Shown: positions 31,933-41,100 of the stretch, in pieces
Layout of the letters: each line of letters starts with the position of its first letter
Numbering within the stretch: the stretch's first letter is position 1
Origin: Acidobacteriota bacterium
GTDB taxonomy: Bacteria > Acidobacteriota > Vicinamibacteria > Vicinamibacterales > CAVVIG01
Direction of reading: 5' to 3'
DNA length: 42,374 nt
NCBI GenBank assembly: GCA_025463215.1
Contig: JAOBWF010000247.1
Span: forward strand, 1 to 42,374
The notes under the pieces: model-generated
Told to the model about the DNA's origin: nothing
The model's database searches: none
Seen by the model: the letters and a program-made list of their open reading frames with translations, nothing else
Program-made: the position numbers and the translations under genes

Positions 31933-33660
31933 ATGAAGCTGATGCGAACTGTTCAATTCTCCGCGCTCGGGGCGCTGGTGTTGTCGGTGATGCTGCACGC
32001 GGCGCCGACGGCGACGGTCGCCGATGCCGCGATGGCCGGCAACAAGGACGCGGTGCACGCACTGCTCAAGCAGGCCGCCGACGTCAACGCCGCGCAGGGC
32101 GACGGCATGACCGCGCTGCACTGGGCGGCGATGAAAGACGACGCCGACCTGGTGCAGACGCTGCTCTTTGCCGGCGCCAACGTGCGCGCAACGACGCGAA
32201 TTGGATCGTACACGCCGCTGATCCTCGCGGCGAAAAACGGCAGCGGCTCGGTGATCGCGCCGCTGCTGAAGTCGGGCGCCGACGTCAATAGCGCGACGGC
32301 GAACGGCACCACCGCGCTGATGCTCGCCGCCGCGTCGGGCAACGCCGATGCGGTCACGGTGCTGATCGACGGCGGCGCCAACGTCAACGCCAAGGAGCCG
32401 GTCCGCGGCCTGACCCCGGCGATGTTCGCGGCCGCCTCGAATCGCGCCGCGGTGCTGTCGCTGCTTGCGAAGAAAGGCGCCGACCTCAAGGCGACCTCGA
32501 AAGTGACCGATCTCGCGGCGCTCAGCAAGGATCCGGCGGCGTTGCGCGAGTTCACGCAGGGCAATCCGCCGCCTCCCGGCGAACCGCCGGCCAGCGGACG
32601 CAGCGGCCCGCAGGCGCCCGCCGGGCGCGGCGGCCGCGGTCCGCAGACGGCCGGCGTCGATCGCAACTATCAGCTGAACGAGCTCGTCGCGGCGCAGGGC
32701 GGCCTGACGCCGCTGCTGCTCGCGGCGCGCGAAGGGCACACCGAGTCGGTGCGCGCGCTGCTCGACGCCGGCGCCGACGTCAACCAGCAGAGCGCGGGCG
32801 ACAAGACCAGCCCGCTGCTGATTGCGACAATCAACGGCCATTTCGATCTGGCGATGCTGCTGCTCGAGAAGGGGGCGGACGCCAAGGCGGCGAGCGAGAA
32901 CAACGCCACCCCGCTCTACGCGGCGCTCAACTGCGAGTGGGCGCCGAAGGCGCTGTATCCGCAGCCGCGCGCCCAGATGAACCAGAAGACGACCTACCTC
33001 GAGCTGATGCACGCGCTGCTCGACAAGGGCGCCGATCCGAACATCCGCTTGAACAAGAAGATCTGGTATTCGGGCTACAGCTTCGATCTGTCCGGCGTGG
33101 ACGAGACCGGCGCGACGCCGTTCTGGCGCGCCGCGTACGCGAGCGACGTCGAGGCGATGAAGATGCTCGCGGCCTACGGCGCCGATCCGAACATCCGCAC
33201 CAAGCGCATTGCCGGCCGTCCGCGCGCCGGCGACGTCGACCGTGACGTCACCGACGTCTCCGGGCTGCCGCCGGTTCCGGTCGGCGGCCCGGCGGTCACG
33301 CCGCTGCAGGCCGCGGCCGGCGTGGGCTATGGCGAGGGCTTCGCCGCCAACTCGCATCGCTTCGCCCCCGGCGGCATGCTCGCGGCCGTGAAGTACCTGA
33401 TCGAGGAGCTGCACGTCGACGTCAACGCCTTCGATCACGAAGGCAACACCGCCCTCCATCACGCCGCGGCGCGCGGCGACGTCGAGATGATTCAGTACCT
33501 GGTCTCGAAAGGCGCCGACGTCAAGGCGGTGACCCGCGAGGGGAAGACCACCGCTGACATGGCCAACGGCCCGGTGCAGCGCATCCAGCCGTACCCGGAG
33601 GCGCTGGCGCTGCTCGAGAAGCTCGGGTCGAAGAACAACCACAAATGTGTGTCTTGCTAA
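31933..33660 (+). CDS. Exported ankyrin-repeat protein
   Basis: A 575-aa protein with a signal peptide (FSALGALVLSVMLHAAP). Ankyrin repeats run through residues about 28-200 (NKDAVHALLKQAADVNAAQGDGMTALHWAA-type units, seen as GMTALHWAAMK and TALMLAAASGN) and again 250-560 (LTPLLLAAREGHTESV, NTALHHAAARGD). A proline/glycine-rich linker (PPPPGEPPASGRSGPQAP) separates the two blocks. It ends in CVSC, the only notable cysteine pair. GAGG lies 4 bases before the ATG. It follows the DUF1592-DUF1552 pair on the same strand and is probably a periplasmic scaffold for them; that is inference. An intrinsic terminator follows after 80 bases. Confidence 0.88.
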   Translation: MKLMRTVQFSALGALVLSVMLHAAPTATVADAAMAGNKDAVHALLKQAADVNAAQGDGMTALHWAAMKDDADLVQTLLFAGANVRATTRIGSYTPLILAAKNGSGSVIAPLLKSGADVNSATANGTTALMLAAASGNADAVTVLIDGGANVNAKEPVRGLTPAMFAAASNRAAVLSLLAKKGADLKATSKVTDLAALSKDPAALREFTQGNPPPPGEPPASGRSGPQAPAGRGGRGPQTAGVDRNYQLNELVAAQGGLTPLLLAAREGHTESVRALLDAGADVNQQSAGDKTSPLLIATINGHFDLAMLLLEKGADAKAASENNATPLYAALNCEWAPKALYPQPRAQMNQKTTYLELMHALLDKGADPNIRLNKKIWYSGYSFDLSGVDETGATPFWRAAYASDVEAMKMLAAYGADPNIRTKRIAGRPRAGDVDRDVTDVSGLPPVPVGGPAVTPLQAAAGVGYGEGFAANSHRFAPGGMLAAVKYLIEELHVDVNAFDHEGNTALHHAAARGDVEMIQYLVSKGADVKAVTREGKTTADMANGPVQRIQPYPEALALLEKLGSKNNHKCVSC

Positions 33661-33681
33661 ACCGAGCAATTTGAGGTGTTC

Positions 33682-33741
33682 AGGATTGAGGATCCGACGA
33701 TCTGACCTAAGGATCTGAAGGATCTAAGGATTTTTGGATCT
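33682..33741. repeat. AGGAT-type short tandem array after ankyrin gene
   Basis: Units containing AGGAT start at 33682, 33689 and 33710 (steps of 7 and 21) and then at 33719, 33727 and 33735 (steps of 9 and 8, the last as TGGAT). The array ends where the intrinsic terminator stem begins. No reading frame of interest crosses it. Confidence 0.6.
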
Positions 33742-33743
33742 GG

Positions 33744-33779
33744 GGCCGCCCTGCAGCGATGCGGGGCGGCCTTTTTTTT
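33744..33779 (+). terminator. Intrinsic terminator after the ankyrin gene
   Basis: GGCCGCCC (33744-33751) pairs exactly with GGGCGGCC (33764-33771), loop of 12 bases, followed by eight T. It ends the DUF1592-DUF1552-ankyrin transcript and insulates the TonB receptor promoter just downstream. Confidence 0.9.
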
Positions 33780-33789
33780 ACGTTTGGCC

Positions 33790-33818
33790 TTGACACACAT
33801 CCTACACAACCGTAAGGT
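33790..33818 (+). promoter_or_regulatory. Sigma-70-type promoter of the TonB receptor gene
   Basis: TTGACA (33790-33795), 17-base spacer, TAAGGT (33813-33818). Transcription would start near 33825, giving a leader of about 35 bases with GGGAGAG before the ATG at 33860. Confidence 0.65.
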
Positions 33819-33859
33819 CCGACCATCGCTTTCCATCGGCCATGAACGGGAGAGTCAAT

Positions 33860-36766
33860 ATGCGTCGAGTCGTGCTTAGTATGGCGGTGCTCGTCGCCGC
33901 GGTGTTCCTGGTTCCCAGGGCCAGCTACGCGCAGGCGGCGATCGCCGGGGTGGTCAAGGACGCCTCGGGCGCGGTGATGCCCGGCGTGCTCGTCGAAGCG
34001 TCGAGTCCGGCGCTGATTGAACGGACGCGGTCGGTGACGACCGACAGTGCCGGCCAGTACAAGATCGTCGACCTGCGGCCGGGCACCTACGAGGTGGCGT
34101 TCACTCTCGCCGGGTTCAAGACCGTACGGCGTGGCAACGTCCTGCTGGAAGGCAATTTCACCCCTACCGTCAACGCGGAGCTGCAGGTCGGCGCTCTTAC
34201 CGAGGTGCTGACCGTCACCGCTGAATCGCCGGTCGTCGACGTCGTCAATAACCAACAGACGTTCGTCGCGAACCGCGAAATCCTGGACGCGATCCCGACC
34301 ACCGACCGCAGCACCACGTCTCGCGCGCTGCTGATCCCCGGCACGACGGTCACCCCCTTCGTGCTCGGCCAGTTCAACCTGACCAGCCACGGATCGTCGA
34401 CGTCGGATTTCACGATCGCGATCGATGGTCTGCGGGTCAACAACCTGTGCGGCAGCGGCCAATACAGCGGCTTCTACATGAACGACGCCAGCGTCCAGGA
34501 GCTGACCTACAGCACCGGCTCGGAGTCGGCGGAGATCCAGAGCAGCGGCATCCGAGTCAACAGCGTGCCCAAGGACGGCGGCAACAAGTTCTCGGGCTCC
34601 TTCTTCCTCTACGGCCAGGGCAGCTCGCTGCAGGCCGACAACCGCACCGATGCGGTCAAGGCCGCCGGGATCACGATCGCCGGCACGGCGTACGACTGGC
34701 AGATCAACCCGTCCTTCGGCGGACCGCTGGCCAAGGACAAGATCTGGTTCTATGCGACCTACAAATACCAGGACAACAAGTTCTATGTCCCCAGCTCGCA
34801 TTTCGCTGATGGCAGCCCCGCCTATCGAAACAATATGGGCAGCTACAGCGGCGTGGGCCGCGTCACCTGGGCCGCGTCGAGCAAGGATAAAATTCGCGTT
34901 TACGTCGAAAAGCAGTTCAACGGCGAGTTCTTCAACGGGTTCAACACCTACGCGGTGACGACGCCCGAGGCCTCGACCGACGCCTTCGGGAGAGGATGGA
35001 TTCCGCAGATCCGCTGGACCCGCGCGCAATCGAACAAGCTGCTGCTCGACGCCGGCATCTCGTACTACAACCAGCCCTACGAGCAGAACTGCCGCGCGAG
35101 CGTGAAGCCGACCGATTTGCCGGTGCTGAACGGCTCCACCGGCCTGTTGACCGGCGCCTGCGGCTATACGATTCCGCCGTACAAGAGCACGACCAAGGAC
35201 TACAGCATGATGGCCTCGGCCAGCTACGTCACCGGCTCGCATGCGATCAAGGTCGGGATGACCGACGGCTGGGGCGAGAACTCGCGCACCTTCTCGCCGA
35301 ACGCCAACATCGACGCGTTGATCAAAATCAACGTCGCCGGTCTGGGAAACGAGATCCCGTTCCAGGCCGTCGTGTACAACTCGCCGGCGACGGCGATCCA
35401 GAACGTCAACAGCGACTTCGGCAGCTATGTCCAGGACACCTGGACGATGAAGAAGCTGACGCTGAACTACGGCGGCCGCTTCGAGCACTTCAACGCCTCC
35501 ATCCCGGCGGAGTCGTCGGCCGGGTCGACATGGATCGGCGCGCGGAACTTCCCGGAGATTCCGAACGTGCCGAACTGGAACGACTGGGCGGTGCGCTTCG
35601 CCGCCGCCTATGACCTGTCGGGCGACGGCAAGACGGCGTTCAAGGCGAGCGCGGGCAAGTACGTGGCATCGCAGGCCGCTGGTTACGCGCAGAACTTCAA
35701 CGGCATGAGCGGCACGACGCAGACCGTGACGTGGACCGACCTGGACAGGAACGGCACGATTCTCGATGCGGCCGGTAACATCGAGGTCAACGAGGTGGGC
35801 GCACGCACGCCGAACTTCGGGCAGGTCACCGTGCGCCCCGACCCTGCTCTCGCCCGCGGCTACAACTGGGAGTACACCGCGCAGCTGCAGCGCGAGCTGA
35901 TGCCGCGCACGTCGGTGACGGTCGCCTTCTATCACCGCGATTTCTACAATCTGCAGGTGGTCGACAATCAGAACCTGAGCACTGCCGATTGGGCGGCGCT
36001 TTCGATTACCACGCCGACCGACCCGCGTCTACCGCTCTCCGGTCAGCCGATTCCTCTGTACACGCTCAGCCCGACGAAAGTGGGCATCGCGACCGATAAC
36101 CTGTACACGTATTCGACGCAGAACAAGTCGGCCTACAACGGCTTCGAGGTCAGCGCGAACATCCGCCGCGACAAGTTCATCCTGTTCGGCGGCGTGACCA
36201 CCGATCGCCTGAAGACGTCGAACTGCGACGGCTCGACCGCGACCTTCGACGTCGGCGCCCGGGGCGCGTCGGCGCGCGACAATCCGAATTCGCTGCGCTT
36301 CTGCGACGTCACGCTCGCCACCGCTGGTCAGCCAGCCGGAGTGTTCAGGACCACCGTGAAGGCGTCGGCTGCCTATTCGTTCCCCTACGACATTCAACTG
36401 AGCGGATCGTTCGCATCCATTCCCGGCCCCGGGATCAGAGCCGACTACACCGTCACCTCGGCGCTTGCCGGCCGGCCGATCATCGGATCGACCACCGGCG
36501 CCGCATCGACGATCGTCAATCTGGTCGAGCCGAACTCGGTGTTCCTCCCCTACCAGAACCGTCTCGACATGCGCGTCGGCAAGACCTTCAGGCTGGACCG
36601 CACGAGAATCCAGGGCTTCGCCGACGTGTTCAATGTGCTGAACGCCGGCAGCGTGATGACCGTCAATCAAACCTACGGCGCGGTCGCCGCGACCAACGCG
36701 TGGCTGACGCCGACCACGATCATGCAGGGCCGCTTCGTGCGGTTCGGCATGCAGTTGAACTTCTAG
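33860..36766 (+). CDS. Oar-like TonB-dependent receptor with carboxypeptidase-regulatory domain
   Basis: A 968-aa outer-membrane protein. ATG 33860 is chosen because GGGAGAG lies 5 bases upstream and the protein then starts with a signal peptide (RRVVLSMAVLVAAVFLVP, cut at YAQA). Residues about 22-105 form a CarboxypepD_reg-like beta domain (IAGVVKDASGAVMPGVLV), followed by a plug (FVANREILDAIPTTDRS, then FTIAIDGLRVNN) and a beta barrel to the C-terminal aromatic residue (GMQLNF), as needed for BAM recognition. Acidobacteria carry many such receptors for oligosaccharides, peptides or siderophores; the ligand cannot be told. It has its own promoter and terminator, so it is a single-gene unit. 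Confidence 0.93.
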   Translation: MRRVVLSMAVLVAAVFLVPRASYAQAAIAGVVKDASGAVMPGVLVEASSPALIERTRSVTTDSAGQYKIVDLRPGTYEVAFTLAGFKTVRRGNVLLEGNFTPTVNAELQVGALTEVLTVTAESPVVDVVNNQQTFVANREILDAIPTTDRSTTSRALLIPGTTVTPFVLGQFNLTSHGSSTSDFTIAIDGLRVNNLCGSGQYSGFYMNDASVQELTYSTGSESAEIQSSGIRVNSVPKDGGNKFSGSFFLYGQGSSLQADNRTDAVKAAGITIAGTAYDWQINPSFGGPLAKDKIWFYATYKYQDNKFYVPSSHFADGSPAYRNNMGSYSGVGRVTWAASSKDKIRVYVEKQFNGEFFNGFNTYAVTTPEASTDAFGRGWIPQIRWTRAQSNKLLLDAGISYYNQPYEQNCRASVKPTDLPVLNGSTGLLTGACGYTIPPYKSTTKDYSMMASASYVTGSHAIKVGMTDGWGENSRTFSPNANIDALIKINVAGLGNEIPFQAVVYNSPATAIQNVNSDFGSYVQDTWTMKKLTLNYGGRFEHFNASIPAESSAGSTWIGARNFPEIPNVPNWNDWAVRFAAAYDLSGDGKTAFKASAGKYVASQAAGYAQNFNGMSGTTQTVTWTDLDRNGTILDAAGNIEVNEVGARTPNFGQVTVRPDPALARGYNWEYTAQLQRELMPRTSVTVAFYHRDFYNLQVVDNQNLSTADWAALSITTPTDPRLPLSGQPIPLYTLSPTKVGIATDNLYTYSTQNKSAYNGFEVSANIRRDKFILFGGVTTDRLKTSNCDGSTATFDVGARGASARDNPNSLRFCDVTLATAGQPAGVFRTTVKASAAYSFPYDIQLSGSFASIPGPGIRADYTVTSALAGRPIIGSTTGAASTIVNLVEPNSVFLPYQNRLDMRVGKTFRLDRTRIQGFADVFNVLNAGSVMTVNQTYGAVAATNAWLTPTTIMQGRFVRFGMQLNF

Positions 36767-36779
36767 AGGTTCGAGGTTC
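36766..36779. repeat. Two perfect GAGGTTC heptamers at the TonB gene stop
   Basis: GAGGTTC occurs twice in direct tandem starting from the last base of the TAG stop, and the terminator stem follows one base later. It is short, but has the same period and the same position relative to a stop codon as the array at 10545. Confidence 0.45.
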
Positions 36780-36780
36780 G

Positions 36781-36812
36781 CGGCCGGCCGCGGAAACGCG
36801 CCGGCCGTTTTT
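36781..36812 (+). terminator. Intrinsic terminator of the TonB receptor gene
   Basis: CGGCCGGCCGCG (36781-36792) pairs with CGCGCCGGCCG (36797-36807) with one bulged C and a GAAA-type loop, then TTTTT. It lies 14 bases after the stop. Confidence 0.85.
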
Positions 36813-36848
36813 CTGACCGCAGACGGGGAGCGCTGGTGAAAGTGCGGC

Positions 36849-37100
36849 TCAGTGCCCCTCGTGCTCTTTCCGGTATTCCTCGTCGGCGACGAGCTTGTCC
36901 TTGTTGGCGCGGACCTGGCGCTTGCGCGAGTCCAGGGCTGATGCGGCCCGGGAGTCGGCGGAGCTCACCGCGAAGCCGGACAACAGCTTCTCGAGGTCGG
37001 TGCTCTTGCACGACGGGCATTGGACCGGCGGATCCTGCGGGCGCGACAGCCCTTCGAACTCGTGGCGGCACTGTTTGCAGCGAAAATCATGGATGGGCAT
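36849..37100 (-). CDS. FmdB-family zinc-ribbon protein
   Basis: An 83-aa protein with a CxxC...CxxC zinc ribbon at the N-terminus (Cys8, Cys11, Cys28, Cys31) in the frame MPIHDFRCKQCRHEFE, typical of the FmdB/putative regulatory family, followed by a charged helical tail (RKRQVRANKDKLV). Length is normal. The family name derives from formamidase operons but members are widespread and mostly unassigned. It lies 4 bases downstream of the propeller gene on the same strand, so they are co-transcribed. It ends convergently 36 bases from the TonB terminator. Confidence 0.88.
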   Translation of the reverse strand: MPIHDFRCKQCRHEFEGLSRPQDPPVQCPSCKSTDLEKLLSGFAVSSADSRAASALDSRKRQVRANKDKLVADEEYRKEHEGH

Positions 37101-37104
37101 GGGT

Positions 37105-38085
37105 CTATTCCGGAACCGTGGCCAGGATGCGGCGCGGATCGATCCGCCACACCGTGCCGGCCTCGAGGTTCGATAACCACACCGAGCCGAGGCCGACGCG
37201 GACCGCGTCGCCGCCGGTACCGGTGAATTGCTGGACGACGGTGTTGGTCGACGGATCGATGCGAGACAACGGGTACTCGAACGCGGTCACCCAGACGGAA
37301 CCCTCGCCGACCGCGATGTCGCCGCCGCCGCCGGGCACGCCGACTTCGATCGTGGCCGCGACGGTGTTGGTGGCCGGGTCGATGCGCGAGACGCTGCCGT
37401 CGCCCTGGTTCAGCGTCCACACCGCGCCGTCGCCGGCGGCGATGAAGCGCGGCGCCTTGCCGACCTTGATGGTCTCCACGATCAGGTTGGTGTAGGGATC
37501 GACGCGCGCGACGCTGTTGCCGTCGGTGCTCGTCACCCACACCGCGCCCTCGCCGAAGGCCAGGCCGTACGATCCACGCGCCACGTATACCTCCGCCACC
37601 AGCATGTTGGTCGCCGGATCGAAACGCGCGAGCGTGCCGTTGGCATCGGTGAGAATCCAGATGCTGCCGGCGCCCGCGACGATCGAGCCTTCGGAGTTGG
37701 CGATCGGGCATCGGATGGTCGCGGTGACCGCGCCGGTTTTGAGGTCGACACGGGTCAGCGTCTGATCGCCGCAGTTGGGGACCCACAGGCTGCCGAATGC
37801 GGCGGCGACGCCGGAGCACGGGCGCTTGCCGACCGGAATCGTCGCGGCGACCGTGTTCGTCTTGGGATCGAGGCGCGTGACGCTGTCCTTCGGCTTGTTC
37901 GAGATCCAGACGTCCTCGTCGACGGCGATCCAGTCGGGGGATCCCGGCACAGCGAAGACCGCCTCGGGCTGCAGCCTGGCGATTGGCAGCTTGACGCCGG
38001 GCATCGCGACGCCCGGTTTGGGCGGCGGCGGCACCGGTTGCATGAGCACGAAGCCCAGCAGGGAGGCCATGACACTTTTCATCAT
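37105..38085 (-). CDS. Exported YVTN/Vgb-like beta-propeller protein
   Basis: A 326-aa protein with a short leader (SVMASLLGFVLMQPVPPPP) and about seven repeated blades of the form xxTNTVVATIxVGxxP...AxxxGxLWVxN...xxRxDP, for instance KTNTVAATIPVGKRP and TNLIVETIKVGKAP. Such propellers resemble virginiamycin B lyase-like and YVTN proteins; a catalytic role is not supported by any visible motif, so a binding or scaffold function is likely. Three start codons lie within 13 bases (38094, 38085, 38082). The one at 38085 is preferred because a TATTAT -10 on this strand (38102-38097) would place the transcription start near 38090. It is divergent from the PSCyt/DUF1553 gene with 24 bases between. 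Confidence 0.85.
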   Translation of the reverse strand: MMKSVMASLLGFVLMQPVPPPPKPGVAMPGVKLPIARLQPEAVFAVPGSPDWIAVDEDVWISNKPKDSVTRLDPKTNTVAATIPVGKRPCSGVAAAFGSLWVPNCGDQTLTRVDLKTGAVTATIRCPIANSEGSIVAGAGSIWILTDANGTLARFDPATNMLVAEVYVARGSYGLAFGEGAVWVTSTDGNSVARVDPYTNLIVETIKVGKAPRFIAAGDGAVWTLNQGDGSVSRIDPATNTVAATIEVGVPGGGGDIAVGEGSVWVTAFEYPLSRIDPSTNTVVQQFTGTGGDAVRVGLGSVWLSNLEAGTVWRIDPRRILATVPE

Positions 38086-38095
38086 CGTGCCCATG

Positions 38096-38102
38096 CATAA
38101 TA
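38096..38102. promoter_or_regulatory. Shared bidirectional -10 element
   Basis: CATAATA reads CATAAT on the plus strand (38096-38101), 8 bases before the PSCyt/DUF1553 ATG, and TATTAT on the minus strand (38102-38097), 11 bases before the propeller ATG. One AT island in very GC-rich DNA would serve both genes. Predicted start points are about 18 bases apart. Confidence 0.5.
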
Positions 38103-38109
38103 ACGCGCC

Positions 38110-41100
38110 ATGATTCGTCGAACCAGCATGACGAGAACCGGCGCGATCCTGCTCGCCGCGTTGCCGCTCGCCGTTCAGATCGCCGCCGAAGCGCGCCAGG
38201 CGCCGGCGCCACCGTCTGCAGCCGGCACGGCGGAGTACTTCGAGGCCAACGTGCGCCCGGTCCTCGCGGCCAACTGCTACGACTGTCACGCCGACCAGCG
38301 GATGGGCGGCCTGCGGGTCGACTCCCGCGACGCGCTGCTCAAGGGGGGCCGCTCCGGGCCTGCCGTGGTGCCGGGCGATCCCGACAGCAGCCTATTGATC
38401 CAGGCGGTCCGCCAGACGCGCGACACGCTCAAGATGCCGAAGGGCGGCCGGTTGAAGCCGGCGGAGATCGAGGCGCTGGCGGAATGGGTGAAGGCTGGAG
38501 CGCCGTGGTCCACGGCCGCGGCGTCACCTGCCGTAGCAGCCGCGCCGAAGGGGGCGGACCGCAGCGCGCCTGCCGCGTCGGCGTACGTGATCACCCCGGC
38601 GCAGCGCGCATTCTGGTCGTTCCAGCCGATTCGCGTCGCGCCCCTGCCCGCGGTGTCGCACACCGCGTGGCCGAAGACCGACATCGATCGCTACGTGCTC
38701 GCGCGGCTCGAGCGCGCCGGGTTGACGCCGGTGCGCGCCGCCGACAAGCGGACCCTGATCAGGCGCGCGACGCTCGACCTGATCGGCATGCCGCCGACCG
38801 CCGACGAGATCGAGGCGTTCGAAAAAGACGAGGGCCCGGGTGCGTTCGCGACGGTGGTCGATCGCCTGCTCGCATCGCCGCACTACGGCGAGACGTGGGG
38901 CCGCCTCTGGCTCGACGTCGCGCGCTACGGGGAAGACGACTATCGCTCGCTCGATCCGAAGCAGCGCGGCTACAACCCATATCCGAACGCCTACCTGTAT
39001 CGCGACTGGGTGATCAAGGCGTTCAACGACGATCTGCCATACGACCAGTTCGTGACCGCGCAGCTCGCCGGCGATCTGGCCGGGGATCCGGCGACGCGGG
39101 CGCGCACGCTGCCGGCGCTCGGATTTCTCGGCCTCGGTCCATGGTTCTACGACAACGGCGCGGTCGAAATCACGCGCGCCGACGAACGCCACGACCGTGT
39201 CGACGTGGTGTCGCGCGGCTTCCTCGGGCTGACGGTCGGCTGCGCCCGCTGCCACGACCACAAGTACGACCCGATTCCGACGACGGACTACTACTCGCTC
39301 GCCGGCGTCTTCCTCAATACCTCGTACCACGAATATCCGCTGGTGCCGAAGAGCGTCGTGGACGACTACACGCGGCAGGACAAGCAGATCGAGAAGAAAG
39401 AGAAGCTGCTCGAGGAGTTCACGCGGGTCGAGTCGACGCAGCTCGGGGAGACGCTGGCGCTGCAGGCATCGAAGTACATGGCGGCGGCGTGGAAGATCCT
39501 CGGCGAACCGAAGGACGAGGTCGCCAAGGTCGTCGATGCGGAGAAGCTCGATTACGAGCTGTTCGATCGCTGGCTCAAGTTCCTGGCCAAGCCGCCGCGC
39601 TTCTATCCGTACCTGACGAAATGGCAGGCGATGATCAAGGCGGGCGGCAGCGCCGCCGACGCGAAGGCGCTCGCCGACGAATTCCAGAACCTGATCCTCG
39701 ACGTCATGTTCGACCGCAAGGAGATCAAGGAAGAGAACGACATCATCGCCGCGAAAGCGCTGCCGGGTACGAAGAAGAAAGAGCCGGCCAAGCTGCCGAG
39801 CGATTTCGTCACCAACGACGATTTCTGTCCGGGCTGCGGGCTCTCGCTCAAGAGCCTGCCGGTCGAGCGCAACAACCTGTGGACCGACGTCTTCCAGCGC
39901 GACCTGCAGGAAGGGTTCGACCCGGCGCAATCGGCGGAGCGGATCAAGCCGGGGCTGCTGGCGTTTCGCGGCTGGGGGCTCGAACGTCAGCTGAGCGCCG
40001 ACCGGCGGCGCTATGTCGACGGCCTGCGTGCGGATATCAGCGCGCTGCGCAAGGCGCAGCCGCCGAAGTTCGCGTTCGTGCACGGCGTCGCCGATGTCGC
40101 GACGCCGATCGATCTGCGGGTCAGCAAGCGGGGCAGTCCGTACAACCTCGGCGACGAAGAGCCGCGCCATTTCCTGTCCGTGCTGTCCGAGGGGGTGCCG
40201 ACGCCGTTCGTCGCGGGAAGTGGCCGCCTCGAGCTCGCCGACGCCATCCTCCGCCAGCCGATCACCACCCGCGTCATCGTCAACCGCATCTGGAAGGGGC
40301 ATTTCGGCACCGGACTGGTCGATACGCCGAGCAACTTCGGGATCGCCGGCGAGCGGCCGACCAACCCGGAGCTGCTCGAGTACCTGGCGCAGCGCTTCGT
40401 CGACCAGAAGCTGTCGGTCAAGCAGCTCCATCGCGACATCATGTTGAGCGCCGTCTATCAGCTCAGCGCCGATTCTGCCGCCGCGAATGTCGACAAGGAT
40501 GCGGGCAACCGGATGTACTGGCGGGCCGATCGTCATCGCATGACCGCCGAGCAGATTCGCGATTCGCTGCTGTTCGTATCGGGCGCGCTCGACGCCAGGG
40601 CCGGCGGACCGTCGACGCCGCTGTCGCCGGCGTTGACGCGCCGCACCGTCTACGGCAAGGTGAGCCGCTACAAGCTCGACGACTACCTGCAGCTGTTCGA
40701 CTTCCCGAGCCCGAACCTGTCCGCGGAGCGCCGCTTCGTCACCACCGTGCCGCTGCAGCGGCTGTTCTTCATGAACAGCGACTTCATGCAGCAGCAGGGG
40801 GAGCTGATCGCAAGGAAGGTGGCGGCGGAGCCGGACAATGCCGCCCGCATCCAGAAAGCGTATCGCCTGATCTTCGGACGCGCCGCGAGCGACGCCGAGG
40901 TAAAGGCTGGAGTGACGTTTCTTCAGACCGAGCCGTTGAAGGCGTACGAAGAAGCGAAAAGCCGCGCCAAGGATACCAGGAACACGAAGGACGCCAAGGC
41001 GAAGGATCCCTCGAAAGACGCCGCGGCCGACGAAGAGGATGAGAAAACCGGCGAGGGCATGATGGCCGGCGTGATTCCCGGCGCGGCCAAGAAGGACGAG

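Noticed and set aside
33707-35935. 742-codon reverse-strand open frame
   Set aside because: It would run through an intrinsic terminator, a promoter and the TonB receptor; composition is that of a shadow.
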